DNA of 64,000 nucleotides from Lachnospiraceae bacterium. Its GTDB lineage: Bacteria > Bacillota > Clostridia > Lachnospirales > Lachnospiraceae. Both the position numbers and the translations under genes were made by a program. Numbering within the stretch: position 1 is the first letter of the stretch; every line of letters starts with the position of its first letter. The DNA lies in the NCBI GenBank assembly GCA_910574715.1, contig CAJTCH010000017.1, positions 1 through 64,000 on the forward strand. The letters are read 5' to 3'. The notes beneath the pieces are model-generated. The model saw only the letters and a list, made by a program, of their open reading frames with translations. It made no database searches and was not told the DNA's origin. Below, one piece after another: positions 49,377 through 57,158 of the stretch.

Positions 49377-50717
49377 ATGCGGATAAAAGACCGGGAAAAA
49401 TATGCAGGAATTAAGAATATATTGAAAGCAGTGACAATGCTGGCCCTGATCTGTCTGCTGCCGGGGGGTGCATTAACCGGAAAGGGGCATAAGGAGGATG
49501 CTGTAAGCGGTTGGAACGAGGGACAGGATTACCAGGGAAGTCAGGAGGAATCGGAAGATGCTTTGGATTATGAATTGAAGACGGTTAAGATGGATCAGAA
49601 GGAAGCAGATGATGCGAGAGGGAAGCTGATTGCGCAGATGGAGAAGTGTAAGGGGATCTATACTGCCGCGTTGGCAGAGGGCTCGGATGAAGAGAGGAAA
49701 ACTTCTGGCGGTGGGAAGGCAGTTTCAGCTGGAAATGATGGCACGGTGGTTGTGGACGGGGTTATTTTCCCTGAGGAAACAGTACATGAGATGATAGAAA
49801 CCGCGGCGGCGGACGGCTGTTCGATTACCTGTGGAAGTCGTGATTACAATATGACAAATTATGAGAAGATTGACGCTGCCATAAGGCGGGCTGAGGAGGG
49901 GGAGGATGCGGAAGCGGAATTCTATCAGATCAATACGATAGGTGTCTTCCGGTATTACCGGCTTGAGTTCCATGAAAAGGAGTTGACCGTAACCTTCCTA
50001 AGCGCCTCATTCGATGAGGCGATGGAGATTTATATCCAACAGATGGAGAAGGTCGCGGTATACCGTTGGGAATATACCAAGAAGGGCTGGCTGATCTGGG
50101 AGAAGGCGCTGACCCGGAATCAGGAGATGGACATGCACATCTTCTACCGGATATTGCCGTTGGATGTACAGTGCAGGGATATGATGGAGCATTATATTGT
50201 CCCAGTCAGTTACTTAAGCAACAACCTGTTCCTGGAGGATTGGGATGAGAACAGCCTTGAGAAGATAGAGTTCAATGATCTGTTTGATTATCTGTATGAG
50301 ATGGCGACCGGAAAGACACTGGATGAAGAAGTATATTCCGGCGGCATTCCCAAAGAAGAATTTGAAGCGGTAATACAGCAGTATTTTGATATCCGGACAG
50401 AAGAGATTGAAGCATACGCCGGGTATGATGCCGCCAAGGGCAGATATCCCTGGAGTGCGGTCCACGCGCTGAACCGCGTTCAGCAGATCCAGCCGTTCCC
50501 GGAAGTGGTGCGGTGCGAGGAGAAGGAAGGCGGGATACTTAAAGTGTATGTGGAGGCAATCTATATTGAGGAGGGAACGGATTATTCCTTCGGACATATG
50601 GTGACATTCCGAAGGACAGAGGACGGACGGCTGGTGTATGCGGGCAATCAGGTGGATCGGGAGAATGCCCGTCTGATTCCGGGATACAGACCGAGAAGGG
50701 AGTTAGAGACGAGATGA
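49377..50717 (+). CDS. Exported protein of unknown function (DUF6070-like)
   Basis: I do not recognise a defined function. The 446-aa product has an N-terminal hydrophobic segment (ILKAVTMLALICLLPGGALTG) suggesting export, then a low-complexity charged stretch, then a folded domain of about 300 residues with many Tyr and acidic residues. No catalytic motif is evident. ATG 49377 has AGGAG about 12 nt upstream; the TTG just before it is less likely. The stop overlaps the next ATG (ATGA), so the two proteins are probably made together and may form a complex. It may belong to a Lachnospiraceae-specific family. Confidence 0.65.
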   Translation: MRIKDREKYAGIKNILKAVTMLALICLLPGGALTGKGHKEDAVSGWNEGQDYQGSQEESEDALDYELKTVKMDQKEADDARGKLIAQMEKCKGIYTAALAEGSDEERKTSGGGKAVSAGNDGTVVVDGVIFPEETVHEMIETAAADGCSITCGSRDYNMTNYEKIDAAIRRAEEGEDAEAEFYQINTIGVFRYYRLEFHEKELTVTFLSASFDEAMEIYIQQMEKVAVYRWEYTKKGWLIWEKALTRNQEMDMHIFYRILPLDVQCRDMMEHYIVPVSYLSNNLFLEDWDENSLEKIEFNDLFDYLYEMATGKTLDEEVYSGGIPKEEFEAVIQQYFDIRTEEIEAYAGYDAAKGRYPWSAVHALNRVQQIQPFPEVVRCEEKEGGILKVYVEAIYIEEGTDYSFGHMVTFRRTEDGRLVYAGNQVDRENARLIPGYRPRRELETR

Positions 50718-51580
50718 GGATACGGCCAAAGGATGTTGTGATGGCGGCTCTTATGCTGATCGGCGCCGTTGTATTTACAAGAGCGGCGGTGAAGGGAGTG
50801 ACATATGGTCTGCAGCACATAGAGGTAGGATCGGAACAGCTTCCGGGTGAAGCGGCAGCAGAAGATCAGGCAGATGAGGATTCGGCAGGTCCCTATCCGC
50901 AAGAGCCTGACAGCGAGGATAACCTGCAGGTGGAGCGGACAGAAGAGATTCTAGGTGAAGAGGCTCGGAAGAAGGAGCTGCATATAGAGGTTATGGAGAA
51001 CCGTCCGGGCGAGCTTGTATTTCAGGTTCCGATGGATGATTTTATAGACAGCTTCAATGGCCTCTATTGGGCTGACAAGGGGGAACGTTATCTGCTTCCG
51101 TCATTGCAGTGGCGCTCTTATGTGTATGATACGTCTATCCATTCCAACCATAAGACCTGCCGTTATCATTATTCCAGGGATGAGAGCATCCTGCCCCTTC
51201 CGACCATCACGGTCTATGCGCCAAGCAATGCTGACTATATCCAGGAGATCACGGTGAATTATGATGCCCATAGCTCTTTTGAGCAAATGTATACGATATA
51301 TGAGGAACTGTGTTATTATACTCTCAAGGTTATGTTCCCGGACCTCTTGGACAACCGGATCCGGGAACTGTATACAACACTGAACAGGCTTGCCTTCGAG
51401 CATGATACGAATATGAAATATACCGCCGAATCTGTGCCGTGCGCTCTGTATTACAGAGATAATATAGGAATGTATCCTTATTTTGCATGGGGAGAGGATG
51501 TACATCTGTGCATCATTCCCGTGACGCAGGCAAGGATTGAAGAGATGAGGAATAAAGGGGTTGAGATCATAGAATTTTGA
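50714..51580 (+). CDS. Membrane-anchored protein of unknown function
   Basis: This 288-aa product is not recognised. It has a short N-terminal hydrophobic segment (VVMAALMLIGAVVFTRAAV), a Glu/Asp-rich linker of about 60 residues and a C-terminal domain with WADKGERYLLPSLQWRSYVYDTS and an HLCIIPVTQARIEEM end. The layout parallels the upstream protein: anchor, charged linker, folded outer domain. It overlaps that gene by 4 nt and converges on the membrane protein gene at 51567, sharing 14 bp at the 3' ends. No enzyme motif was found. Confidence 0.65.
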   Translation: MRIRPKDVVMAALMLIGAVVFTRAAVKGVTYGLQHIEVGSEQLPGEAAAEDQADEDSAGPYPQEPDSEDNLQVERTEEILGEEARKKELHIEVMENRPGELVFQVPMDDFIDSFNGLYWADKGERYLLPSLQWRSYVYDTSIHSNHKTCRYHYSRDESILPLPTITVYAPSNADYIQEITVNYDAHSSFEQMYTIYEELCYYTLKVMFPDLLDNRIRELYTTLNRLAFEHDTNMKYTAESVPCALYYRDNIGMYPYFAWGEDVHLCIIPVTQARIEEMRNKGVEIIEF

Positions 51581-52049
51581 CGGCATTCCTGTCCTGCTGC
51601 CGGAGATGCTTTTTCAGCATAAAGCACAGCGGCAGCAGAATGATCCAGATCAGCAGCGGATACAAGAGTGATATCATGGTCACTGACAGGTCGCGCACGA
51701 TCCAGCCCAGCGCTTCAATGGAGGAGAAGTCTTCAACAGAGCGGATGCTGGTGAAGGTTCCGATCAAGAAGTCAAGCAGTCCGAAGATTGCCGAGATCAT
51801 CATTACCATTTTGACTGCCAGAAAGCTCTCCTCATACGATATCAGGGGAGCATCCTTTTTGCCGAAGGCAAACAAGACTGCCCTGCCGAAGGCTTTCAGG
51901 CTTCCGGTGCCAAATAAGATCAGTACACAGGGTACCAGGACAAACAGACAGGTAAACCCATCCATATAATTCACAAGATTGCCGAATCCTCCGCCGACTC
52001 CTCTTAAGATCCAGAAAATAATCCCCAATAAATAAATCGCATAAAACAT
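51567..52049 (-). CDS. Membrane protein of the ECF sigma operon
   Basis: This 160-aa protein has about four hydrophobic helices and no recognised catalytic motif. It follows the anti-sigma gene after 24 bp on the same strand, so it is likely co-transcribed with the ECF sigma factor. ATG 52049 is chosen because AAGGAG lies about 10 nt upstream; the TTG at 52055 is in frame but closer. Its 3' end overlaps the convergent exported-protein gene by 14 bp. The role could be stress-linked, as the operon context suggests, but this is inferred. Confidence 0.7.
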   Translation of the reverse strand: MFYAIYLLGIIFWILRGVGGGFGNLVNYMDGFTCLFVLVPCVLILFGTGSLKAFGRAVLFAFGKKDAPLISYEESFLAVKMVMMISAIFGLLDFLIGTFTSIRSVEDFSSIEALGWIVRDLSVTMISLLYPLLIWIILLPLCFMLKKHLRQQDRNAVKIL

Positions 52050-52073
52050 AATCAATATTCTCCTTTCTGCATG

Positions 52074-52865
52074 TTAGATCACTCCGCTCCATACAAGCCT
52101 GGCGGCTTCTTTTTGAGCGTCAAATTCTTCATCGGAAAGCCGGTTCAGCTTATCCAGATTCCTCATCGGCAGGTAATAGATCTCTCTTGGAATCGGCTGA
52201 TAATCCTCATTGGCGTTCCTGCCGAAGGATTCTTCGTATATATCGCCTTCATTGATTAGAGAGTTCAAAGCTTGGCTGTCATCAGGGAACAGGCTGTTCC
52301 ATAGTGTTCTCGTGTAACAATAATAGACGATCCTTACGGTCTTGCCGTCTCTTTGGATGGTCCGGCTCCTGGATGTGAAATTGTTGATTTTCAGGGCCTT
52401 TTGTTTTTCGATAGGGAGATTCAGGACAAACCGGATCTTCTCCATGGACGTATCCTCCCCGCTGTTTTCTGATTCTGCCGCATCAGATTTGTATTGCCAT
52501 TCTCTGAGACCGAAGCTGTTAGGAACGTATGCAATTTCGTATCGTTCCATAGTCATACAATCCGGATCATAGGGAACCGGGATCGTATACTTCTGCAGAA
52601 AAACAGTAGTTCCGATCAGTACGGCACAGGTAGCGAGGGAGACGGCTGCGAATTTGCGGTGCATGCGTCCTTTTAGCTTTTTCAGGAAATCGACCTCATG
52701 CTCCTTCTCCGAAATTTCGCTGGGAATCACTGCCGTCATCTGCCGGTAAATGGTGTTGCAGGCATCGCAGCTTTCCAGATGCTTTTCAATCTCTTCGTTT
52801 GTCTCCGGGCTTGTCAGGCCGTCGATATATCCTGGCAGCAGGTCTGTCGCAATGCAGCATTTCAT
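52074..52865 (-). CDS. Zinc-finger anti-sigma factor
   Basis: This 263-aa protein has an N-terminal zf-HC2 anti-sigma domain: the His and two Cys of KHLESCDACNTIY, with an upstream Cys near residue 4. One transmembrane helix follows (FAAVSLATCAVLIGTTVFLQ, about residues 92-111), and the C-terminal 150 residues lie outside. It should hold the cognate ECF sigma factor at the membrane until a signal releases it. Its ATG overlaps the sigma stop (ATGA), indicating coupled synthesis. The sensed signal is unknown. Regulated proteolysis may release the sigma factor. Confidence 0.88.
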   Translation of the reverse strand: MKCCIATDLLPGYIDGLTSPETNEEIEKHLESCDACNTIYRQMTAVIPSEISEKEHEVDFLKKLKGRMHRKFAAVSLATCAVLIGTTVFLQKYTIPVPYDPDCMTMERYEIAYVPNSFGLREWQYKSDAAESENSGEDTSMEKIRFVLNLPIEKQKALKINNFTSRSRTIQRDGKTVRIVYYCYTRTLWNSLFPDDSQALNSLINEGDIYEESFGRNANEDYQPIPREIYYLPMRNLDKLNRLSDEEFDAQKEAARLVWSGVI

Positions 52866-53347
52866 ATTGATCCCTCCATTTCTTTCATGATTTTTTGTTT
52901 GGCCCGGTAGAAGGTGGTGCGTGCCCAGTTCTCGTTTTTTCCAAGAAGACTGCCGATCTCCGCAAAGGAGAATTCACCGGTCAGGCGCAGGTACACGAGC
53001 TCCCGCATGGGATCGGGAAGCTTATGGATCGCCTGGTATAGCTCCGTCTTCTCCATGTGGAACAGAGCAGATTGTTCCAAAGACTCCTGACAGGGGACCT
53101 GGTCTGTAAGCTCCACCTCTTTTTGCCGGGAGCGCTTACTAAGCCATTGATACCAGAGATGCTTGGCAATCTGGCAGAGCCATACGGACAGCTTGCAGCT
53201 TCCGTCGTAGCGGTCAATGGTCCGCATGGCCCGGAAGAAGGTCTCCTGCGTCAGCTCTTCCGCCAGATTCTCATCGTGAGTAAGGCTCAGCAGATACCGG
53301 TACACATCCTTCGCATGCTGGGTGTAGGCTTTTTCAATCTCTTTCAG
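52862..53347 (-). CDS. ECF subfamily RNA polymerase sigma factor
   Basis: This is a sigma-70 ECF-type factor of about 161 aa. Region 2 has AEELTQETFFRAM and YDGSCKLSVWLCQIAKHLW; region 4 has LPDPMRELVYLRLTGEFSFAEIGSLLGKNENWARTTFYRAKQKI. The start is unusual. AGGAGG (53356-53361 on the + strand) lies 8 nt before an in-frame CTG at 53347, while the in-frame GTG at 53356 overlaps it and ATG 53404 has none and lies upstream of the likely start of transcription. A CTG start is therefore proposed. The anti-sigma gene overlaps by 4 nt. Confidence 0.85.
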   Translation of the reverse strand: MKEIEKAYTQHAKDVYRYLLSLTHDENLAEELTQETFFRAMRTIDRYDGSCKLSVWLCQIAKHLWYQWLSKRSRQKEVELTDQVPCQESLEQSALFHMEKTELYQAIHKLPDPMRELVYLRLTGEFSFAEIGSLLGKNENWARTTFYRAKQKIMKEMEGSI

Positions 53348-53386
53348 GGCACTCACCTCCTTTTGGATCAGAAGTTTATATCTATA

Positions 53387-53412
53387 TATCCGAGAAAATA
53401 ACATTTCGTTAC
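53387..53412 (-). promoter_or_regulatory. Possible ECF-type promoter of the sigma operon
   Basis: On the minus strand GTAACG (53407-53412) and CGGATA (53387-53392) are separated by 14 bp. They resemble the GTAAC/CG-type boxes of ECF promoters, suggesting autoregulation. No good TATAAT is nearby. Confidence 0.4.
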
Positions 53413-53420
53413 AATATTCT

Positions 53421-53470
53421 TAAAAAAATAAGGACGCAGTGATCCTAAAAATCATCACCGTGCCCTTATT
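53421..53470 (-). terminator. Terminator after the DUF3795 gene (minus strand)
   Basis: AATAAGG (53427-53433) pairs with CCTTATT (53464-53470), with further inner pairing of the GTGAT/ATCAC arms. On the minus strand the stem is followed by a T-run, seen as the A-run at 53422-53428 on the + strand. Confidence 0.82.
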
Positions 53471-53477
53471 CCTAACA

Positions 53478-53522
53478 GTATAATTGTAACAGTTCAGGCG
53501 AGCTGTCCTGTTACGTATAATT
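53478..53522. mobile_element. Short (29-bp) miniature-element insertion with 8-bp target duplication
   Basis: A 29-bp palindromic unit (53486-53514) starts GTAACAGTTCAG and ends CTGTTAC. It is bracketed by perfect 8-bp direct repeats GTATAATT (53478-53485 and 53515-53522). The left 12 bases match the left end of the larger element at 60635-60768. The right duplication overlaps the stop codon of the DUF3795 gene. Confidence 0.65.
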
Positions 53523-53814
53523 ATTCATTCCCTCTCAATGCCTGGATACGCGTCTTGACATTCTCGGCAAATTCTTCGTCCGAGTATTTGGGGTCTCTGG
53601 TCTTCATCCAGATCTCACAGGGTGCTTTGCTGCATTCTCCGCAGTTTTTGAATTGCTTCTGATTGACGGTACAATCATAGATAGCACATGCTTTGCCTTC
53701 CGGCACGTGGAAAACTTTCCCGCTTAAGTCATTGCAGCCCGAACACATCTCTCCATAGCAATAACAAGCGCTGCAATCGATTCCGCACACGCTCAGATTC
53801 GTGTTTTCCTTCAT
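53521..53814 (-). CDS. Cysteine-rich DUF3795 protein
   Basis: This is a 97-aa cytoplasmic protein with ten cysteines in CGIDCSACYCYGEMCSGC, CAIYDC and NCGECSKAPC patterns, as in DUF3795 proteins. They probably bind a metal such as zinc or an iron-sulfur cluster. No enzymatic role is established. AAGGGA lies upstream of the ATG at 53814. The 3' end runs into a small palindromic insertion whose duplicated target overlaps the TAA stop, so the gene's end may have been altered by it. Confidence 0.85.
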   Translation of the reverse strand: MKENTNLSVCGIDCSACYCYGEMCSGCNDLSGKVFHVPEGKACAIYDCTVNQKQFKNCGECSKAPCEIWMKTRDPKYSDEEFAENVKTRIQALRGNE

Positions 53815-53853
53815 TATTTATCCCTTCTTTCGTTCAGTGATAGAGACATCTTA

Positions 53854-54759
53854 TTATGATTCACGTTGAATGTATTGTATATTTGCGACATCTTTGTAAG
53901 CAAATGATTTTGCTTCTTTTATGTTCATAGTATGATACCGCTTAAATTCCCGCATCAGATGTGACTGATCGGTATATCCATACTTACAGACTGCATCCAG
54001 GATACGGAAGTTTGGATTACTTATGATTTCACTCCACAGACATTGATAACGTACGAGGTTACAGAGTTTCTTAGGCGTAATGCCGATATATTCGCGAAAA
54101 AGCCGTTCCTGCTGCCTGCTGCTGATGAAGCTTTCCCGTGCCAGTGTCTTCGCGCTTAAGGCTCCTTTGTGCAGGAGGATCTGCTTTACGGCGTTATCAA
54201 TGGAATCGTTTTGCCGGATCGCAGATAGCTGATCAAGGAAGATCTTCTCCGCTATGGCGATCCGTTCCTTTAGAGATTGTTTTTCCAGTAATTGCGGCCG
54301 TAAGATCTCATCCAACCGGCGGAACCTGGAAGGAACGTCACAATATTCATTCAATGTATCTGTCAGGGAAGCTTCCGCAAAGGGATAGGCACCCCAAGCA
54401 TAAAAGCGTATCGCAAACACGGACACCAGGTGTCCGGTTCGGGCCTGTTCGCGGTAGAGGAAGCTTGCGTCGTTAATTCCGCAAAAATTCCCGGTGACCG
54501 TAGATTCCGTATGGTCGATCTGATAGATGATATCCACGCAGGTATCAGGGATGATCACGCTTGTATCGATGGATTCCCGGATTTCCCGATAAGGCTTTTT
54601 GCTGCCCCAGAAGCACCGGATATATTTTGTCAATTCCGGATTGACGATGCCTGCCTCTCTGTGTTGATCGCTGCGTCTGAATGGGGTTGCCGTCAATGGT
54701 ATATAAGAAATATTCCTGCCAGTCATAGATTTGCATCCGATTCCAACAGTTCTTGCCAT
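53854..54759 (-). CDS. AraC family regulator with N-terminal DUF6597-like domain
   Basis: This 301-aa protein has a C-terminal AraC helix-turn-helix pair (about residues 190-290, LARESFISSRQQERLFREYIGITPKKLCNLVRYQ and a second helix with CKYGYTDQSHLMREFKRY). The N-terminal region around PDTCVDIIYQID resembles the DUF6597 ligand-binding part found with some AraC proteins. AGGAGG lies 7 nt upstream of ATG 54759. It is divergent from the AraC-GNAT fusion gene and may regulate the neighbouring exporter operon. The effector is unknown. Confidence 0.9.
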   Translation of the reverse strand: MARTVGIGCKSMTGRNISYIPLTATPFRRSDQHREAGIVNPELTKYIRCFWGSKKPYREIRESIDTSVIIPDTCVDIIYQIDHTESTVTGNFCGINDASFLYREQARTGHLVSVFAIRFYAWGAYPFAEASLTDTLNEYCDVPSRFRRLDEILRPQLLEKQSLKERIAIAEKIFLDQLSAIRQNDSIDNAVKQILLHKGALSAKTLARESFISSRQQERLFREYIGITPKKLCNLVRYQCLWSEIISNPNFRILDAVCKYGYTDQSHLMREFKRYHTMNIKEAKSFAYKDVANIQYIQRES

Positions 54760-54859
54760 GGCTGCACCTCCTTGCCGTTACTGATATCTTATCATCATGA
54801 GGATTGATAAGTCAAATTAAAAATATAGCAAGAATCATGAAAAGGCAGAAAAGATCTTG

Positions 54860-54868
54860 TGCTATAAT
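54860..54868 (+). promoter_or_regulatory. Extended -10 promoter of the AraC-GNAT/MATE operon
   Basis: TG-C-TATAAT (54860-54868) is an extended -10 with no good -35 at 17 bp. Dependence on an activator, possibly one of the adjacent AraC proteins, would fit. Confidence 0.55.
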
Positions 54869-54887
54869 ATCCCAAGGAGGGAGCAAA

Positions 54888-55820
54888 ATGCAAGATCAGA
54901 CAGTACACATTGTTTCACAGGCGATCCGTTATATCGAAGAGCATCTGCATGAAAAGATAGATTTGGATATGGCGGCGTCAGCACTGCACTATTCCAAATA
55001 TCATCTGCATCGGGTCTTTATGAAGGCAGTCGGCATGACGATCCATGGCTATGCGAAAAGGCGGCAGCTTACAGAAGCGGCAAAGCTTCTTGTATGTTCT
55101 GAGAAACCGATTATCGAGATTGCGCTGATGAGCGGGTATGGCAGCCAGCAGGCGTTTGCAGAGATTTTCAAAGCGATGTATAAGATTTCCCCTGCCAAAT
55201 TCAGGGAAATGGGGAATTTCTATCCGCTGCAGCTTGAAATTCATCTGCAGGAGGAACCTGCAAAAATGCATTTGACAAAAGACGATATAGAATTTGCGAC
55301 GCCAGCGGACGCGGATGACTGGATGGAACTGGTAAGCCTTGCGATTGATGGCTATCCATGTCTGAATAAGGATGATTATGTTGCAAACCTGTATCAATAT
55401 ATTGCCGACAAGAAAGCTTTGATCTTGCGGGAGAGGGCCGTTTCGGCGAAGCCCAATCGGAATGCGGCGGTCGGTGTAATGGGATTTTCACCCGATACAG
55501 GCAACATAGACTTCCTGGCAGTCCATCCCCAGTATCGGCATTGCGGTATTACGAAGTTGTTTCTTGATAAGCTGGCAGACGAACTGCTTTGCGGAAGAGA
55601 GATAACGTTGACGACATACCGGGCTGGCGACAGGGCAGATACGGGCTGGCGGGAAGAATACCGCCGGCTTGGGTTTGCGGAGCGGGAACTGCTTGTAGAA
55701 TATGGATATCCGGCGCAGCGTTTCGTATTTCTTCCGGAGGGAGCAGGAGACCGCAGCATAAATAAGGAGGACGCAGGAAATGACCGAAACACGGAAAAAT
55801 CCATTAGCGGCGAATTTTAA
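54888..55820 (+). CDS. AraC-type HTH fused to a GNAT acetyltransferase domain
   Basis: This 310-aa protein starts with an AraC/MarA-type double HTH (residues about 5-105: RYIEEHLHEKIDLDMAASALHYSKYHLHRVF and IIEIALMSGYGSQQAFAEIFKAMY). A C-terminal GNAT-like acetyltransferase follows (residues about 135-290: IDFLAVHPQYRHCGITKLFLDKLADEL and the tail YRRLGFAERELLVEYGYPAQRFV). The Q/RxxGxx-type acetyl-CoA loop appears as QYRHCGITK. ATG 54888 follows GGAGG by 7 nt. The last 41 nt overlap the MATE exporter, so both are made together. It may sense a drug or modify it, and the operon resembles a resistance module. Confidence 0.85.
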   Translation: MQDQTVHIVSQAIRYIEEHLHEKIDLDMAASALHYSKYHLHRVFMKAVGMTIHGYAKRRQLTEAAKLLVCSEKPIIEIALMSGYGSQQAFAEIFKAMYKISPAKFREMGNFYPLQLEIHLQEEPAKMHLTKDDIEFATPADADDWMELVSLAIDGYPCLNKDDYVANLYQYIADKKALILRERAVSAKPNRNAAVGVMGFSPDTGNIDFLAVHPQYRHCGITKLFLDKLADELLCGREITLTTYRAGDRADTGWREEYRRLGFAERELLVEYGYPAQRFVFLPEGAGDRSINKEDAGNDRNTEKSISGEF

Positions 55821-57099
55821 CGCCATATCTCTTCTCAGGTTTGCGTTCCCAAGCATGATCATGATGCTGTTTATGGGGTTGTACACCATTGTAGACACGG
55901 TTTTCGTGGCACGGTTTGTAGACACGTATGCGTTGTCATCCATCAATATCGTCTGTCCAGTCATCAATCTGATCGTTGGTCTTGGGACGATGCTTGCGAT
56001 AGGCGGCAGTGCGGTCGTTGCGAAGAAAATGGGGAATGGAGATGAGAAGGAAGCAAGGAGTAATTTCACATTGATTGTTGCGGCAGGAGCGGTTATGGGC
56101 CTGCTGATCACAGCGGCAGGACTTCTCTTCTTAGATGAAATCATCCGGGGGTTGGGGGCAAGTGAAGTATTGTTCCCATATTGCAGAGATTATCTGGCCA
56201 TACAGCTTTATTTTGCTACATTTAACATGATGCAGGTCTTATATCAAAATCTTTTTGTGACGGCAGGGAAACCAACATTAGGTCTGACGCTTGCAGTTCT
56301 GGCGGGAATTGCCAACATTGTTTTTGACTATATTTTTATCGTTCTGCTTCGGATGGGAATCAGGGGAGCTGCTATTGGAACGGGGATCGGATATCTGATA
56401 CCCACAATTATCGGTACCATATTCTTTCTGACGAGAAGAAGCGGGCTGTACTTTTGCAGGCCTGGAATGGACGCATATGTCTTGCTGAAAAGCTGTTCCA
56501 ATGGTGTGTCGGAAATGGTAAGCCAGTGTTCGGCTGCCGTAACTACGTTCTTATTCAATATAACGATGATGGAGCTGTCAGGCGAGGACGGCGTAGCTGC
56601 AATCACGGTTATCATATATTCGCAGTTTCTTTTGACAACGCTTTATATTGGTTTTTCTATGGGAACAGCCCCGGTCATAAGCTATAACTACGGGAGCGGG
56701 AATGCAGAACAGCTAAAGAAGACTGTCCGTATTTGTTTTCGGTTTATAGCAGGGATTTCCATATTCGTATTTCTGTTTTCTCTGCTTGGCGGGGAAAACA
56801 TTGCAAAGATATTTGCAGAGAATAACAGGAATGTCTTTGCGCTTACAAAGAGTGGATTTAGCATTTTTTCATTCAGTTTCTTGTTCTCTGGGTTCAATAT
56901 TTTTTCATCAGCTTTATTTACGGCGTTATCGAATGGGAGAGCATCTGCAGCCATATCATTCCTGCGGACATTTGGTCTTATTGTATTCTTCCTGTTAGTC
57001 TTGCCCCGGATTCTGGGAGTGACCGGTGTGTGGCTTGCAGTTCCGGCTGCAGAAATGCTTACGCTTGCGGTGACAGTACGCTTCACATATTGTATCTGA
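55780..57099 (+). CDS. MATE family multidrug efflux transporter
   Basis: This is a 439-aa membrane protein with about twelve hydrophobic helices in two similar halves, as in MATE exporters that expel cationic drugs using Na+ or H+. The N-terminal MIMMLFMGLYTIVDTVFVARFV and GTMLAIGGSAVVAKKMGNGD are typical of the DinF/NorM-like branch. The ATG with GGAGG lies inside the preceding gene, giving a 41-nt overlap. The C-terminus ends somewhat short after the last helix (RFTYCI), so a slight truncation is possible. The substrate is unknown. Confidence 0.92.
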   Translation: MTETRKNPLAANFNAISLLRFAFPSMIMMLFMGLYTIVDTVFVARFVDTYALSSINIVCPVINLIVGLGTMLAIGGSAVVAKKMGNGDEKEARSNFTLIVAAGAVMGLLITAAGLLFLDEIIRGLGASEVLFPYCRDYLAIQLYFATFNMMQVLYQNLFVTAGKPTLGLTLAVLAGIANIVFDYIFIVLLRMGIRGAAIGTGIGYLIPTIIGTIFFLTRRSGLYFCRPGMDAYVLLKSCSNGVSEMVSQCSAAVTTFLFNITMMELSGEDGVAAITVIIYSQFLLTTLYIGFSMGTAPVISYNYGSGNAEQLKKTVRICFRFIAGISIFVFLFSLLGGENIAKIFAENNRNVFALTKSGFSIFSFSFLFSGFNIFSSALFTALSNGRASAAISFLRTFGLIVFFLLVLPRILGVTGVWLAVPAAEMLTLAVTVRFTYCI

Positions 57100-57101
57100 T
57101 A

Positions 57102-57146
57102 TGCAGCATACAAGGGATGCGGCACCCAATCATGCTGCATCCCTTG
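57102..57146. other. Two mutually exclusive hairpins between MATE and cotJC
   Basis: TGCAGCAT (57102-57109) can pair with ATGCTGCA (57132-57139). CAAGGGATGC (57111-57120) can pair with GCATCCCTTG (57137-57146). The two share bases and cannot form together. No T-run follows. They lie between convergent genes and may act as a bidirectional stop. Confidence 0.45.
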
Positions 57147-57158
57147 GTGATTGTCAGA

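Noticed and set aside
53348..53404. ATG 53404 as the start of the ECF sigma factor
   Set aside because: It has no ribosome site and lies upstream of the likely transcription start; the family's N-terminus fits the shorter form.
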